Shown here one piece after another: positions 1-13,647 of a stretch of 37,665 bases of DNA. The notes under the pieces are model-generated. The model saw only the letters and a list, made by a program, of their open reading frames with translations, was not told where the DNA came from and did not search any database. Within the stretch, counting starts at the first letter, position 1. Each line of letters opens with the position of its first letter. Origin of the DNA: an uncultured Acetobacteraceae bacterium (GTDB lineage: Bacteria; Pseudomonadota; Alphaproteobacteria; Acetobacterales; Acetobacteraceae); NCBI GenBank assembly GCA_903918195.1, contig CAIXDS010000082.1, positions 1 through 37,665 of the forward strand, given 5' to 3'. The position numbers and the translations under genes are program-made.

Positions 1-321
1 AAACATCCTCAAGCATCCAGATAAACATAGTTCCATGCAGAACCACATCCACCAAATGCCCACACCCTCACACTCTCGTGCTCAGGCTAAAGGACGCCGC
101 CAACGTATCCCTTCCAATCCAGATTTACTTGTCAATGAACAAAACCGACCGGGCCAGCCCCGTTGCACGGAAGCTGACCGGTTCGCCCCGACTCGAGTCT
201 CTCAGCGAAGAGCCGAGAGTTCTACCGGAACCGCGCCGCCGATGCAAGGCACCGTTTGCTGCGGTGAGCGGGCTTTTAAGGGAGGAGCCGGAACCGGTCA
301 ACCCCCTTATTCGCGGTCTTG
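1..321. other. Left-edge region without a recognisable gene
   Basis: No convincing coding frame is visible before the epimerase stop codon. Short open frames exist on both strands but carry no recognisable motif, start in poor contexts and have an Arg/Pro/Ser-rich composition typical of shadow translation of GC-rich DNA. The first ~110 bases are clearly less GC-rich than the rest of the window. A perfect 10-base palindrome GACTCGAGTC lies at about 189-198. The epimerase gene runs toward this segment on the minus strand, so it is the 3' side of that gene. It could be the edge of a mobile or deleted segment, but I see no terminal repeats that prove it. Confidence 0.4.
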
Positions 322-1329
322 TCACATCGTCGTGCACGCCGCGCCCGCCAGGCCCGCCCGCCAGTCCAGAAGCCACGCTGCGAACCGCGGAATCCCGACC
401 GATAACGGCGTGCGCGGCGCGAATCCGGTCAGCCCGCCGATCGCATCCACCGCGGCGCAGGTCTCCGCCACATCCGCCGCCGGACGCGGCACGAGTCGCT
501 GCACCGCCCGCCGCCCCAGCGCCTGCTCCAGCAAGGCGATCAGCGTCGCCACGGTTTCCGCCCGGTGGTTGCCGATGTTCAGCAGGCGCACCGGCGGCGC
601 GCCGCCCTCCCCGGCCGGCGGCCGGTCCAGGCAGCCCACCACGCCCGCCACCACGTCGTCGATATAGGTGAAGTCGCGCTTCGGACGGCCCTCGTCGTAA
701 ACCGTGATCGGCTCACCCCGCAGAATCGCCTCGGCGAAACTGAAATACGCCATGTCGGGCCTTCCCCAGGGTCCATAGACCGTGAAGAACCGCAGCCCGG
801 TCTGGGGCAGGCCGTACAGATGGCCATAGGCGTGGCTCATCAGCTCGTCCGCCCGTTTGGTCGCGGCGTAGAGCGACAGCGGCGTGTCCACCCGGTCGGC
901 CTCGGCGAAGGGCAGCGTCCGGTTCGCCCCATAGACCGACGACGAGCTGGCATAGACCAGGTGGCGCAGCCCGCGCAGATGCCGCGCCGTCTCCAGCACC
1001 ACCAGGTGCCCCATCAGGTTCGATGCGGCATAGGCGTAGGGCGCCACCATGGAGTACCGCACCCCGGCCTGGGCGGCGAGATGCACGATGGCGGTGATGC
1101 CCGGCTCGGCCACGGCCAAACCCTCCATCGCCGCGCGGTCGGAGATGTCGATCTGGTGGAAGCAAAAGCCCGGCCGCGTGGCCAAACGACCGACCCGCGC
1201 CCGCTTGAGGCGCACATCGTAGTAGTCGTTGAGGTTATCGACGCCCACCACCCGCTCGCCGCGATCCAGCAGCGCCCGGGCGACATGGTGTCCGATAAAG
1301 CCCGCGGCGCCGGTGAGCAGGATGCTCAC
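322..1329 (-). CDS. NAD-dependent sugar epimerase, UDP-glucuronate 4-epimerase-like
   Basis: A 335-residue extended short-chain dehydrogenase that probably interconverts UDP-glucuronate and UDP-galacturonate for surface polysaccharide. The N-terminal nucleotide-binding motif TGAAGFIGHH (residues 6-15) is followed by GVDNLNDYYDVRLK, a pattern typical of the CapI/LpsL/GAE group. The catalytic Tyr-x3-Lys is in SLYAATKRADE and the substrate loop in RFFTVYGPWGRPDMA; DFTYIDDVV lies further on. The start is GTG, preceded by a G-rich stretch. The gene begins 14 bases after the stop of the upstream hydroxybutyrate dehydrogenase gene on the same strand, so the two are probably co-transcribed although they share no obvious pathway. 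The polysaccharide locus at 6.9-13.5 kb is a plausible consumer of its product. Exact substrate (UDP-GlcA versus another UDP-hexose) is inferred. Confidence 0.85.
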   Translation of the reverse strand: MSILLTGAAGFIGHHVARALLDRGERVVGVDNLNDYYDVRLKRARVGRLATRPGFCFHQIDISDRAAMEGLAVAEPGITAIVHLAAQAGVRYSMVAPYAYAASNLMGHLVVLETARHLRGLRHLVYASSSSVYGANRTLPFAEADRVDTPLSLYAATKRADELMSHAYGHLYGLPQTGLRFFTVYGPWGRPDMAYFSFAEAILRGEPITVYDEGRPKRDFTYIDDVVAGVVGCLDRPPAGEGGAPPVRLLNIGNHRAETVATLIALLEQALGRRAVQRLVPRPAADVAETCAAVDAIGGLTGFAPRTPLSVGIPRFAAWLLDWRAGLAGAACTTM

Positions 1330-1343
1330 CGGCCCCCCCCGCG

Positions 1344-2129
1344 CTACTGGGCCACCCAGCCGCTATCCATCGAAATCGGCGCGCCGGTCATCGTCGCCGC
1401 CGCGTCCGAGCACAGGAACACCGCCAACGCGCCGAGCGATTCGGGCGTCGTGAATTTCGTCATCGGCTGCTTTTCGCTCAGCAGGGCCTGCGTGATTTCC
1501 TCCAGCGACCGCCCCTCGCGGGCCACCCGGTCGTCAAGCTGCTTCTGCACCAGCGGTGTCAGCACCCAGCCCGGGCAGATGGCGTTGACGGTAATGCCAT
1601 CATTGGCCAGCTCGAGCGCCGCCACTTTGGTCAGGCCAATGAGGCCGTGCTTGGCCGACACATAGGCCGATTTCTGTGCGCTCGCGACCAGCCCGTGCGC
1701 CGAGGCGATGTTGATGATACGCCCCCAGCCGCGCGCCTTCATGCCCGGAATCGCCGCCTTCATGGCGTGGAAGGCGCCCGACAGGTTGATTGCGATCACC
1801 CGGTCCCATTGCTCGTCGGGAAAGTCGGCAATGTCGGCAACGAACTGGACGCCGGCATTGTTGACCAGAATGTCGGGGCCGCCCAGCTCATCGGCGGCCT
1901 GGCGCACCATGGCAGCGATTTCGGCCGGGTGGCTGATATCCGCCCCGGAATACGCCGCCCGCACCCCGAACGAGGATACAATTCCTTCGCGCAGCGATTC
2001 GATCTGGGCCGGATCGCCGAACCCGTTCAACAGAATGTCAGCCCCCTCGGCGGCCAGCGCGCGGGCAATTCCGAGGCCGATGCCGCTGGTCGATCCCGTG
2101 ACCAGCGCAACTTTGCCCTTCAGGCTCAT
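1344..2129 (-). CDS. bdhA: D-3-hydroxybutyrate dehydrogenase
   Basis: A 261-residue classical short-chain dehydrogenase that oxidises D-3-hydroxybutyrate to acetoacetate with NAD, a cytosolic step in use of polyhydroxybutyrate or ketone bodies. The glycine motif TGSTSGIGLGIA is at residues 11-22 and NNAGVQFVADIADF follows the fourth strand. The catalytic Ser and Tyr-x3-Lys are in SAHGLVASAQKSAYVSAKHG, and CPGWVLTPLVQKQ is the usual sequence after the active site. The C-terminus SMDSGWVAQ is typical of this family, as is the length. The ATG is preceded by AAGGACGG at a normal distance. It is the first gene of a two-gene unit with the epimerase. Confidence 0.92.
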   Translation of the reverse strand: MSLKGKVALVTGSTSGIGLGIARALAAEGADILLNGFGDPAQIESLREGIVSSFGVRAAYSGADISHPAEIAAMVRQAADELGGPDILVNNAGVQFVADIADFPDEQWDRVIAINLSGAFHAMKAAIPGMKARGWGRIINIASAHGLVASAQKSAYVSAKHGLIGLTKVAALELANDGITVNAICPGWVLTPLVQKQLDDRVAREGRSLEEITQALLSEKQPMTKFTTPESLGALAVFLCSDAAATMTGAPISMDSGWVAQ

Positions 2130-2348
2130 GGCATTCCGTCCTTTTTCTGCAGCGATCCGGCGCCAATGCCTTAATCAGGCGCGCCGCTCCGATCAAGGCC
2201 GGTCGGCTCAACAAGCCGGCATCGCGCAATCCCGTGCCGGCCGTTGCGGGCGATGCTGCCGCTGCCGGTGCGGGAACATCCGCACCTCCCGCGCTTGCAG
2301 CGATTCGGCAGCACTCGGTAGAGTGCGCCCCCAGCACGGGAACACAGC

Positions 2349-4337
2349 ATGAACGACGACCTGTTCGGCGCGCCGAAAAAGAACGGTCCCCGCGACCCGG
2401 CGGACTATTCCGCCAAGGACATCGAAGTACTGGAGGGGCTGGAGCCCGTCCGGCGCCGTCCGGGCATGTATATCGGCGGCACCGACGAGGCCGCGCTGCA
2501 CCACCTCGCCGCCGAGATCCTCGACAACGCCATGGATGAGGCGGTCGCCGGCCATGCCGACCGCATCGAGATGCGGCTGGAGCACGGCAATTTCCTGACC
2601 GTGCGCGACAATGGCCGCGGCGTTCCGGTCGATCCGCACCCGAAGTTCAGGCACCTCTCGGCGCTGGAGGTGATTCTCACCACCCTGCATTCCGGCGGCA
2701 AGTTCGGCGGCAAGGTCTACAATACCTCCGGCGGCCTGCACGGTGTCGGCGCGTCGGTGGTCAATGCGCTGTCGGACGTGCTGCAAGTGGAGGTCGCCCG
2801 CGACCGCACCCTGTGGAAGCAGGACTATGCCCGCGGCAAGCCGGTGACGAAACTGGTCAATGCCGGGCCGATCAACAACCGGCGCGGCACCATGCTCCGC
2901 TTCCACCCCGATCCGCAGATCTTCGGCGCGCTGCAGTTTCAGCCGGCGCGGCTGTACCGGCTCTGCCGCTCCAAGGCCTATCTGTTCCGCGGCGTCGAGA
3001 TCCGCTGGGCCTGCGACAAGTCGCTGCTGGGCGGCCGCGACGATACGCCGGCCGAGGCGGTGCTGCATTTCCCGGGCGGGCTGCGCGACAGCCTGGAGGC
3101 GGATATCGGCGCCGCACCACGCGTGGCACCGCCCTGGGCCGGCGAGGCCGATCTGCCCGCCGCCGCCGACGGGCAGAAGGCCGGCCGGGTGGAGTGGGCA
3201 GTGGCCTGGCTGGAGGAGGGCGAGGGATTCCTGCATTCCTACTGCAACACCGTGCCCACCGCGCAGGGCGGCACGCACGAGGCCGGCTTCCGCTCCGCGC
3301 TGCTGAAGGGCCTGCGCGCCTGGGGCGAGCAGCGCAACAACCGCCGCGCCGCCGCCATCACCACCGAGGACCTCACCGGCGGCATGGCGGCGAAGCTGTC
3401 GGCGTTCATCCGCGACCCGCAATTCCAGGGCCAGACCAAGGAGAAACTCACCAGCCCGGAAGCCGCCCGCCTGGTGGAAACCGCGCTGCGTGACCGCTTC
3501 GACCATTTCCTCGCCGGCGACCCGACCACCGCCGATAATCTGCTGACCTACGTCATTGAGCGCGCCGAGGAGCGCCTGCGCCGCCGCGAGCTGAAAGATA
3601 CGCCTCGCAAATCGGCCACGCGGCGGCTGCGCCTGCCCGGCAAGCTGACCGACTGCACGGTGGAGGACGCCGCGCGCACCGAGATATTCCTGGTCGAGGG
3701 CGACAGCGCCGGCGGCTCGGCCAAGCAGGCGCGCGACCGTGCCACCCAGGCGGTGCTGCCGCTGCGCGGCAAAATCCTCAATGTCGCGAGTGCCTCGGCC
3801 GACAAGCTGCGGCAGAACCAGGAACTGAAGGACCTCATCGAGGCGCTGGGCTGTGGGGTGGGCGAGCGCTTCGACCGCACCCGGCTGCGCTACGGCCGCA
3901 TCGTCATCATGACCGACGCCGATGTGGACGGCGCCCACATCGCCTCGCTGCTCATGACGTTCTTCTACCGCGAACTGCCGGAACTGGTGCGTCATGGCCA
4001 TGTCTACCTGGCCCAGCCGCCGCTCTACCGCCTGACCCAGGGCGCGAAATCGGTCTACGCCATGGACGACGCCGACCGCGAGCGCAAGCTCAAGCAGTTC
4101 AAGGCGAATGCGAAGGTGGAGGTCAGCCGGTTCAAGGGCCTCGGCGAAATGCCGCCGGCGGCGCTGAAGGAAACCACGATGGACCCGGCACGGCGCACCC
4201 TGCTGAAGGTGGTGGCGCCGCCCGAGGACCGTGCCAAAACCAACGAACTGGTCGAGAGCCTGATGGGGCGGCGGCCGGAACTGCGCTTCGCCTTCATTCA
4301 GGAACATGCGCGGACGGTGGTGGAGGTGGACGTCTGA
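2349..4337 (+). CDS. parE: DNA topoisomerase IV subunit B
   Basis: A 662-residue ATPase subunit that, with ParC, decatenates replicated chromosomes. The GHKL ATPase domain shows EILDNAMDEA (ATP/Mg site), DNGRGVPVD and GLHGVGASVVNALS, preceded by GLEPVRRRPGMYIG. The transducer domain follows. The TOPRIM domain has EGDSAGGSAKQARD and TDADVDGAHIASLL, with the metal-binding acidic residues present. The C-terminus MGRRPELRFAFIQEHA is normal for the family. The length, and the absence of the long insertion seen in many gamma- and betaproteobacterial GyrB proteins, favour ParE over GyrB. ParC is not in the window. The gene stands alone, divergent from bdhA with about 220 bases between the starts, and is followed directly by a palindromic repeat. 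Confidence 0.95.
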   Translation: MNDDLFGAPKKNGPRDPADYSAKDIEVLEGLEPVRRRPGMYIGGTDEAALHHLAAEILDNAMDEAVAGHADRIEMRLEHGNFLTVRDNGRGVPVDPHPKFRHLSALEVILTTLHSGGKFGGKVYNTSGGLHGVGASVVNALSDVLQVEVARDRTLWKQDYARGKPVTKLVNAGPINNRRGTMLRFHPDPQIFGALQFQPARLYRLCRSKAYLFRGVEIRWACDKSLLGGRDDTPAEAVLHFPGGLRDSLEADIGAAPRVAPPWAGEADLPAAADGQKAGRVEWAVAWLEEGEGFLHSYCNTVPTAQGGTHEAGFRSALLKGLRAWGEQRNNRRAAAITTEDLTGGMAAKLSAFIRDPQFQGQTKEKLTSPEAARLVETALRDRFDHFLAGDPTTADNLLTYVIERAEERLRRRELKDTPRKSATRRLRLPGKLTDCTVEDAARTEIFLVEGDSAGGSAKQARDRATQAVLPLRGKILNVASASADKLRQNQELKDLIEALGCGVGERFDRTRLRYGRIVIMTDADVDGAHIASLLMTFFYRELPELVRHGHVYLAQPPLYRLTQGAKSVYAMDDADRERKLKQFKANAKVEVSRFKGLGEMPPAALKETTMDPARRTLLKVVAPPEDRAKTNELVESLMGRRPELRFAFIQEHARTVVEVDV

Positions 4338-4344
4338 ACCGCGT

Positions 4345-4480
4345 GCCGGGGCGGTGCCCCGGACCCCACCAGGGCTTTGCCCTGGACCCACCAAGGGCCA
4401 TTGGCCCTTGGAACCCGGAGTGGGGGTGCAGGGGCCTCTCGGCCCTTGCCGGGTCCAGGGCAGAGCCCTGGCCTTCCTTT
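4345..4480. repeat. Palindromic repeat element, copy 1 (inverted doublet)
   Basis: This is the gap between two convergent genes, parE and the phosphoesterase. It consists almost wholly of nested GC-rich palindromes such as CCGGGGCGGTGCCCCGG, CCAGGGCTTTGCCCTGG, AAGGGCCATTGGCCCTT and CCAGGGCAGAGCCCTGG. Read on the minus strand from 4480, the end closely matches the unit found twice at 31169-31365: an AAGG/CCAGGG palindrome, then TGGACCC, then AAGGGCCGAGAGGCCCCTG. The two halves lie head to head around a short AACCCGGAGTGGGGG spacer. One end reaches the stop codon of the phosphoesterase. It can form strong hairpins and may act as a bidirectional terminator or mRNA-end stabiliser; that role is inference. 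Confidence 0.8.
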
Positions 4481-6170
4481 AAATAACTTCGAGTACCAAG
4501 AACGCCGCATGCTGGCGCCCGTACTCGTCGCTCGCCCGCACCGAAACACGATGCGTCCCGGCCGGCAGGTCGGCCGGCAGCGCCGCCTGCCACAGATGCG
4601 TCGAACGCGCCGGCTCCACCCACGGCTTCTTGGTGCCGGCGTTGCGGGTATAGACCTCGACCACGAACGGATCGGTGCGCTCGACGCGGCGAAGCTTCTG
4701 CCATGCGCCGTCCGCACCGATCGACAGCTCGACCGTCGAACGCGGACCGCCATCGAAGAAATTCACCACCAGACGTGACGACGGCAAGGCAGTGCGCGCC
4801 AGCGGGCCGGCCAGCAGCGCGCCGGGTTGGTATTCGCGCAATACCTCGCGGCCATTGGCGTGCAGCTGGCTTTCCAGCACCAGACGCAGCTGGCTGCGGT
4901 TGGGGTCGCGGGCCAGCACCAGCGTGGTGGTGTAGCCGGTGCCGTCCACGCTCAGCACGTGGAACCCGTTCGGGCTGCCATCGCTCGCCAGCGCGATCGG
5001 AATGCCGCGCTCGTCGAACGGCCCGCTCCACCAGCTGCCGGAAACCGCCGCCAGCACGTGGTGATGATGCGTCCCACCGGCGAAACCGTCGGCGGCGCCG
5101 AAATACCAGTGCTCGTTGGTATGGGTATGGCCGCTGAAGCTCACGCTGTGCGGGTGCGTCGAGATTGCCTCCAGGAACGCCCGCGTGTCCTGGTTGACGG
5201 TGCCGGGCTCGCTGCCCTGCAGCGTGCGCAGCGGGATGTGGAAGGACAGCACCACCAGGCTGTCGCCCGGCACATGCGCCAGCACGTTGCGGACGAATTG
5301 CAGCTGCCGCTCGCCAAACAAGCCGCGGTATTTCCCGGCGCCGTTTTCACGGCCCGGATCGGTGCCGAGGTAGTCGACATTGTCGAGCACCAGGAAGGTC
5401 GCGCCGCCGTGCTGGAAGGCGTAATGGCGGGCGCCGAACACCCGCTTGAACGTCTCGCGCGAAAAGGCGTTGTCCGGCGCCTCGTAATTCATGTCGTGGT
5501 TGCCGCAGCAATTGTGCCAGGGCAGGCCGATCGTGCCGACGATGCGGTTGTAGCGTTCGTAAAAGGACAGATCGTCGAACATCACATCGCCATGGGTGAT
5601 GCCGAAGACCGCCGCGGGGCCGGCGGTCTGGGCCACCACGGCGTCGCGGATATAGCCAATTTCGGCCAGGCTCTCGGGTTGCGGATCGGTGAACAGCAGC
5701 GCCTCGAAACGGGCCGGCTCGTCCTGCCGGCGCAGCGGGAAATCGATGCTCTCGGGCAGCGGGCCGGTCGGGGCGAGGCCGGAAAAGCGCAGCTCGAGCG
5801 AGGCCGGTGTGCCGGTCGGGGCGTACACATAGGCAAAGCGCGGCAATTGCGTCGAGGGATCGACCGGCAGCGCCCAGCCGGTCGGCTTGATGACGAAGAC
5901 GGAGTCGCCCTCGGCCGCCGGCAGGCTCCAGCGCCCCTCGGCGTCGGTCAGCACCACGTCGTGCCCGTTCGAGACCATCACCCCCGGGACGCCGCGGCTG
6001 GCCGGGCCGCGCAGGAAGCTGCCATCGGTGTCCTCGAACACCGTGCCACGCGCGGTTGCCGTGGCCTGGGGCGCGGCGGTCTGGGCGAAAGCCGGTGCGG
6101 CCATGCCGGCCAACCCGGCGGCGGCGCCGGCGGCGATTGCCTGGCGGCGGGTGAGGGTGTGCTCGGTCAT
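4479..6170 (-). CDS. Tat-exported calcineurin-like phosphoesterase
   Basis: A 563-residue metallophosphoesterase with an N-terminal Tat-type signal (TLTRRQAIAAGAAAG, cleavage near AFAQT, about residue 30), so it likely acts in the periplasm on an unknown phosphoester. A small beta-rich domain (about residues 40-150) resembles the N-terminal domain found in a subset of these enzymes. The catalytic core shows D162-P-Q164, GD (194-195), GNHD (223-226), a conserved His in SFHIPL and GHTHTNEHW from residue 347, so the binuclear metal site looks complete. A C-terminal domain from about residue 400 to the end is again beta-rich. The gene stands alone, divergent from the PAP2 gene and convergent with parE. 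Substrate cannot be told from sequence. Confidence 0.88.
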   Translation of the reverse strand: MTEHTLTRRQAIAAGAAAGLAGMAAPAFAQTAAPQATATARGTVFEDTDGSFLRGPASRGVPGVMVSNGHDVVLTDAEGRWSLPAAEGDSVFVIKPTGWALPVDPSTQLPRFAYVYAPTGTPASLELRFSGLAPTGPLPESIDFPLRRQDEPARFEALLFTDPQPESLAEIGYIRDAVVAQTAGPAAVFGITHGDVMFDDLSFYERYNRIVGTIGLPWHNCCGNHDMNYEAPDNAFSRETFKRVFGARHYAFQHGGATFLVLDNVDYLGTDPGRENGAGKYRGLFGERQLQFVRNVLAHVPGDSLVVLSFHIPLRTLQGSEPGTVNQDTRAFLEAISTHPHSVSFSGHTHTNEHWYFGAADGFAGGTHHHHVLAAVSGSWWSGPFDERGIPIALASDGSPNGFHVLSVDGTGYTTTLVLARDPNRSQLRLVLESQLHANGREVLREYQPGALLAGPLARTALPSSRLVVNFFDGGPRSTVELSIGADGAWQKLRRVERTDPFVVEVYTRNAGTKKPWVEPARSTHLWQAALPADLPAGTHRVSVRASDEYGRQHAAFLVLEVI

Positions 6171-6304
6171 GGCGAATCGATCCTCATCGGCTGCCGGGTG
6201 ATTCTAGCCTCGCAGCGGGACGGACCGATGACACCGGCGTTGCGGTTCCATCACGCGCAAGGTTGCGCTTCAACAGTACGGAGCGGCGTGGCATTGCTGC
6301 AGCC

Positions 6305-6892
6305 ATGCACTTCCTCACCGATTTTGGCGACCAGGCGGTCATCCTGCCGCTCACGCTTGCGGTCGGCCTGGCGCTGGCGCTGGGCGGCTGGTGGCGCGGC
6401 GCTGCCGCCTGGCTGGCCGGCGTCGCCGCCACCCTGATGGCGGCGCTGCTCGGCAAGCTGGTGGTGCATGCGTGCGACCCGCTCCCGCTGATCGGCCTGC
6501 AGAGCCCGAGCGGCCATACCGCCGCCGCCGCGGCAGCGTATGGCGGGCTGCTGGCGCTGCTGGCGCCGCGGGGCTGGCGGGCCCCGCTGCTCGCGGCCAT
6601 CGGCGCCGTGGCCACCGCCGCGCTGATCGGTACATCGCGGGTCGAACTCAGGGCGCACAGCATCGCCGACGTGCTGGCCGGGGGCATGCTCGGCATCGCC
6701 GGAGCGGTCCTGCTGGCCAGCCTGGCCGGCGACCGCCCGGTCAGAGTGCGCCGCGTGCTGCCGGTGGCGGCGGCGCTGGCCATGGCCATCCTGTTCCACG
6801 GCACCCACCTGCACGCCGAGGACGGCATCGCCCGGATGTCGCACATGTTCTGGCCGCTGACGCTTTGCACGGGAGCCGGCGTGCGGCCCTGA
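6305..6892 (+). CDS. PAP2-family membrane phosphatase
   Basis: An integral-membrane protein of 195 residues with about five or six hydrophobic helices and two of the three acid-phosphatase signatures clearly visible: SPSGHTA (motif 2) and SRVELRAHSIADVLAG (motif 3, SR-x5-H-x3-D). Motif 1 (KxxxxxxRP) is not obvious; GKLVVHACDP occupies its place, so the N-terminal part of the site is degenerate. Relatives hydrolyse lipid phosphates such as undecaprenyl pyrophosphate, phosphatidate or lipid A phosphate. I chose ATG 6305 over an in-frame TTG at 6263 because it directly precedes the first helix. The gene sits between the phosphoesterase and the GDP-rhamnose genes and ends 8 bases from the end of rmd, so a role in lipid-carrier recycling for polysaccharide synthesis is plausible but unproven. 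Confidence 0.8.
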   Translation: MHFLTDFGDQAVILPLTLAVGLALALGGWWRGAAAWLAGVAATLMAALLGKLVVHACDPLPLIGLQSPSGHTAAAAAAYGGLLALLAPRGWRAPLLAAIGAVATAALIGTSRVELRAHSIADVLAGGMLGIAGAVLLASLAGDRPVRVRRVLPVAAALAMAILFHGTHLHAEDGIARMSHMFWPLTLCTGAGVRP

Positions 6893-6900
6893 TCAGCGCG

Positions 6901-7836
6901 TCACTGTACCCGCGTCCGCCAGTCGGCCAGCACGTCGCGCAACGTGTCCTCCCAGGCGATGCGCGGCGCCCAGCCCAGCAGGTGCCGCGCCAGCGTGGCA
7001 TCGCCGCAGGCGATCGGGATGTCGGCGGGCCGCAGCAGCGCCGTGCCGGTCTCCAGCCGGGCCTGCACGCCCGCCAGGCGCTGCAACGCATCCAGCACGT
7101 CACCGATCCGCCGCGGCACACCGGAGGCGATGTTCAGGATCGCGCCGGGCTCCAGCGCATCGCACCGCTGCAGGCAGGCGACGTAGGCATCGCACACGTC
7201 GCGCACATCCAGGAAGTCACGGAACGGATCAAGTGCGCCAACCTGCAGCACCGGAGGCTGCAGACCGGCCGCCACGCGCGCTACCTGGCGGGCGAAGGCC
7301 GCCACCACGAACGAATCGGACTGGCCGGGTCCGGTGTGGTTGAACGGCCGCAGCCGCACCGCGCGCAGCCCCTCCGCCGCCAACGCGCCGACGGCCAGGT
7401 CCGCCGCCGCCTTGGTCGCGCCATAGGTGTTGGTCGGCGCCGGCGCGGCGCGCTCGTCCAGCGCGATGCCGGAACGGAACGCTCGTCCATAGATGTCGGC
7501 CGAGGAGACGAACAGGAAAGCGCAGGCCGGTGCGTGACGCAACAGCGCACGGGCCAGCGCCAGCGTGCCGTGCAGGTTCACCCGCCACGCCAGGTCCGGG
7601 TCGCCCTGCGCCGCCGGAATGGCCGAGACGGCCGCCAGATGCACGCAGGCATCGGGCCGCACCGAAGCAACCAGCGCGTCCACCGCAGCGGTGTCGGTCA
7701 CGTCCAGCGCCACCATGCCGGGGCCGCCGCCGCACAGGGTCAGCACCGTGTCGGGAAAAGCGGCGCGCAGTCGCGGCAGCAGGTGCCCGGCGACGAACCC
7801 GCTCGCTCCCGTCACCAGGATGCGGTTCGGGGGCAT
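6901..7836 (-). CDS. rmd: GDP-4-keto-6-deoxy-D-mannose reductase (GDP-D-rhamnose synthase)
   Basis: A 311-residue extended SDR enzyme that reduces GDP-4-keto-6-deoxy-D-mannose to GDP-D-rhamnose. The cofactor motif VTGASGFVAGHLL is at the N-terminus, the catalytic SSADIYG serine and Tyr-x3-Lys (NTYGATKAA) are present, and RPFNHTGPGQS is the pattern typical of RMD proteins. DFLDVRDVCDAY and NIASGVPRRIGD follow, as expected for this family. The gene starts 10 bases after the gmd stop codon, so gmd and rmd form one unit that turns GDP-mannose into GDP-D-rhamnose. A GDP-L-fucose synthase is unlikely because the sequence is RMD-like in its substrate loop, but the 4-keto stereochemistry can only be settled biochemically. 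Confidence 0.88.
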   Translation of the reverse strand: MPPNRILVTGASGFVAGHLLPRLRAAFPDTVLTLCGGGPGMVALDVTDTAAVDALVASVRPDACVHLAAVSAIPAAQGDPDLAWRVNLHGTLALARALLRHAPACAFLFVSSADIYGRAFRSGIALDERAAPAPTNTYGATKAAADLAVGALAAEGLRAVRLRPFNHTGPGQSDSFVVAAFARQVARVAAGLQPPVLQVGALDPFRDFLDVRDVCDAYVACLQRCDALEPGAILNIASGVPRRIGDVLDALQRLAGVQARLETGTALLRPADIPIACGDATLARHLLGWAPRIAWEDTLRDVLADWRTRVQ

Positions 7837-7846
7837 CGCGTGGTGA

Positions 7847-13533
<5,687 letters not shown>

Positions 13534-13562
13534 GGACGGACCGCCGTTGCGGCTCTGCCCCT

Positions 13563-13590
13563 CGCCGCCCGCGGGCCGGCGGGGCTTTCG
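13563..13590 (+). terminator. Possible GC-rich hairpin after the fusion gene
   Basis: About 30 bases after the fusion stop codon, CCGCC (13565-13569) can pair with GGCGG (13578-13582) around an 8-base loop, followed by GGCTTTCGTC. The stem is short and the T-run is only three bases, so it is a weak terminator candidate. Confidence 0.25.
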
Positions 13591-13647
13591 TCGTGCCCGG
13601 ACCGGGCGCAGAATAAAGCCGTTGCAGACCATTCGGAGCGGCTCGTC

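Noticed and set aside
2208..4394. 728-codon minus-strand open frame opposite parE
   Set aside because: It is the antisense shadow of parE, rich in Arg, Gly, Gln and His with no motif. Long antisense frames are expected at this GC content.
4345..4480. Copy 1 of the repeat considered as a CRISPR array
   Set aside because: The units are palindromic, inverted relative to each other and not separated by unique spacers of constant length. No cas genes are present.
4827..6437. 536-codon plus-strand open frame opposite the phosphoesterase
   Set aside because: The minus-strand protein has a full metallophosphoesterase motif set; the plus-strand one has none.
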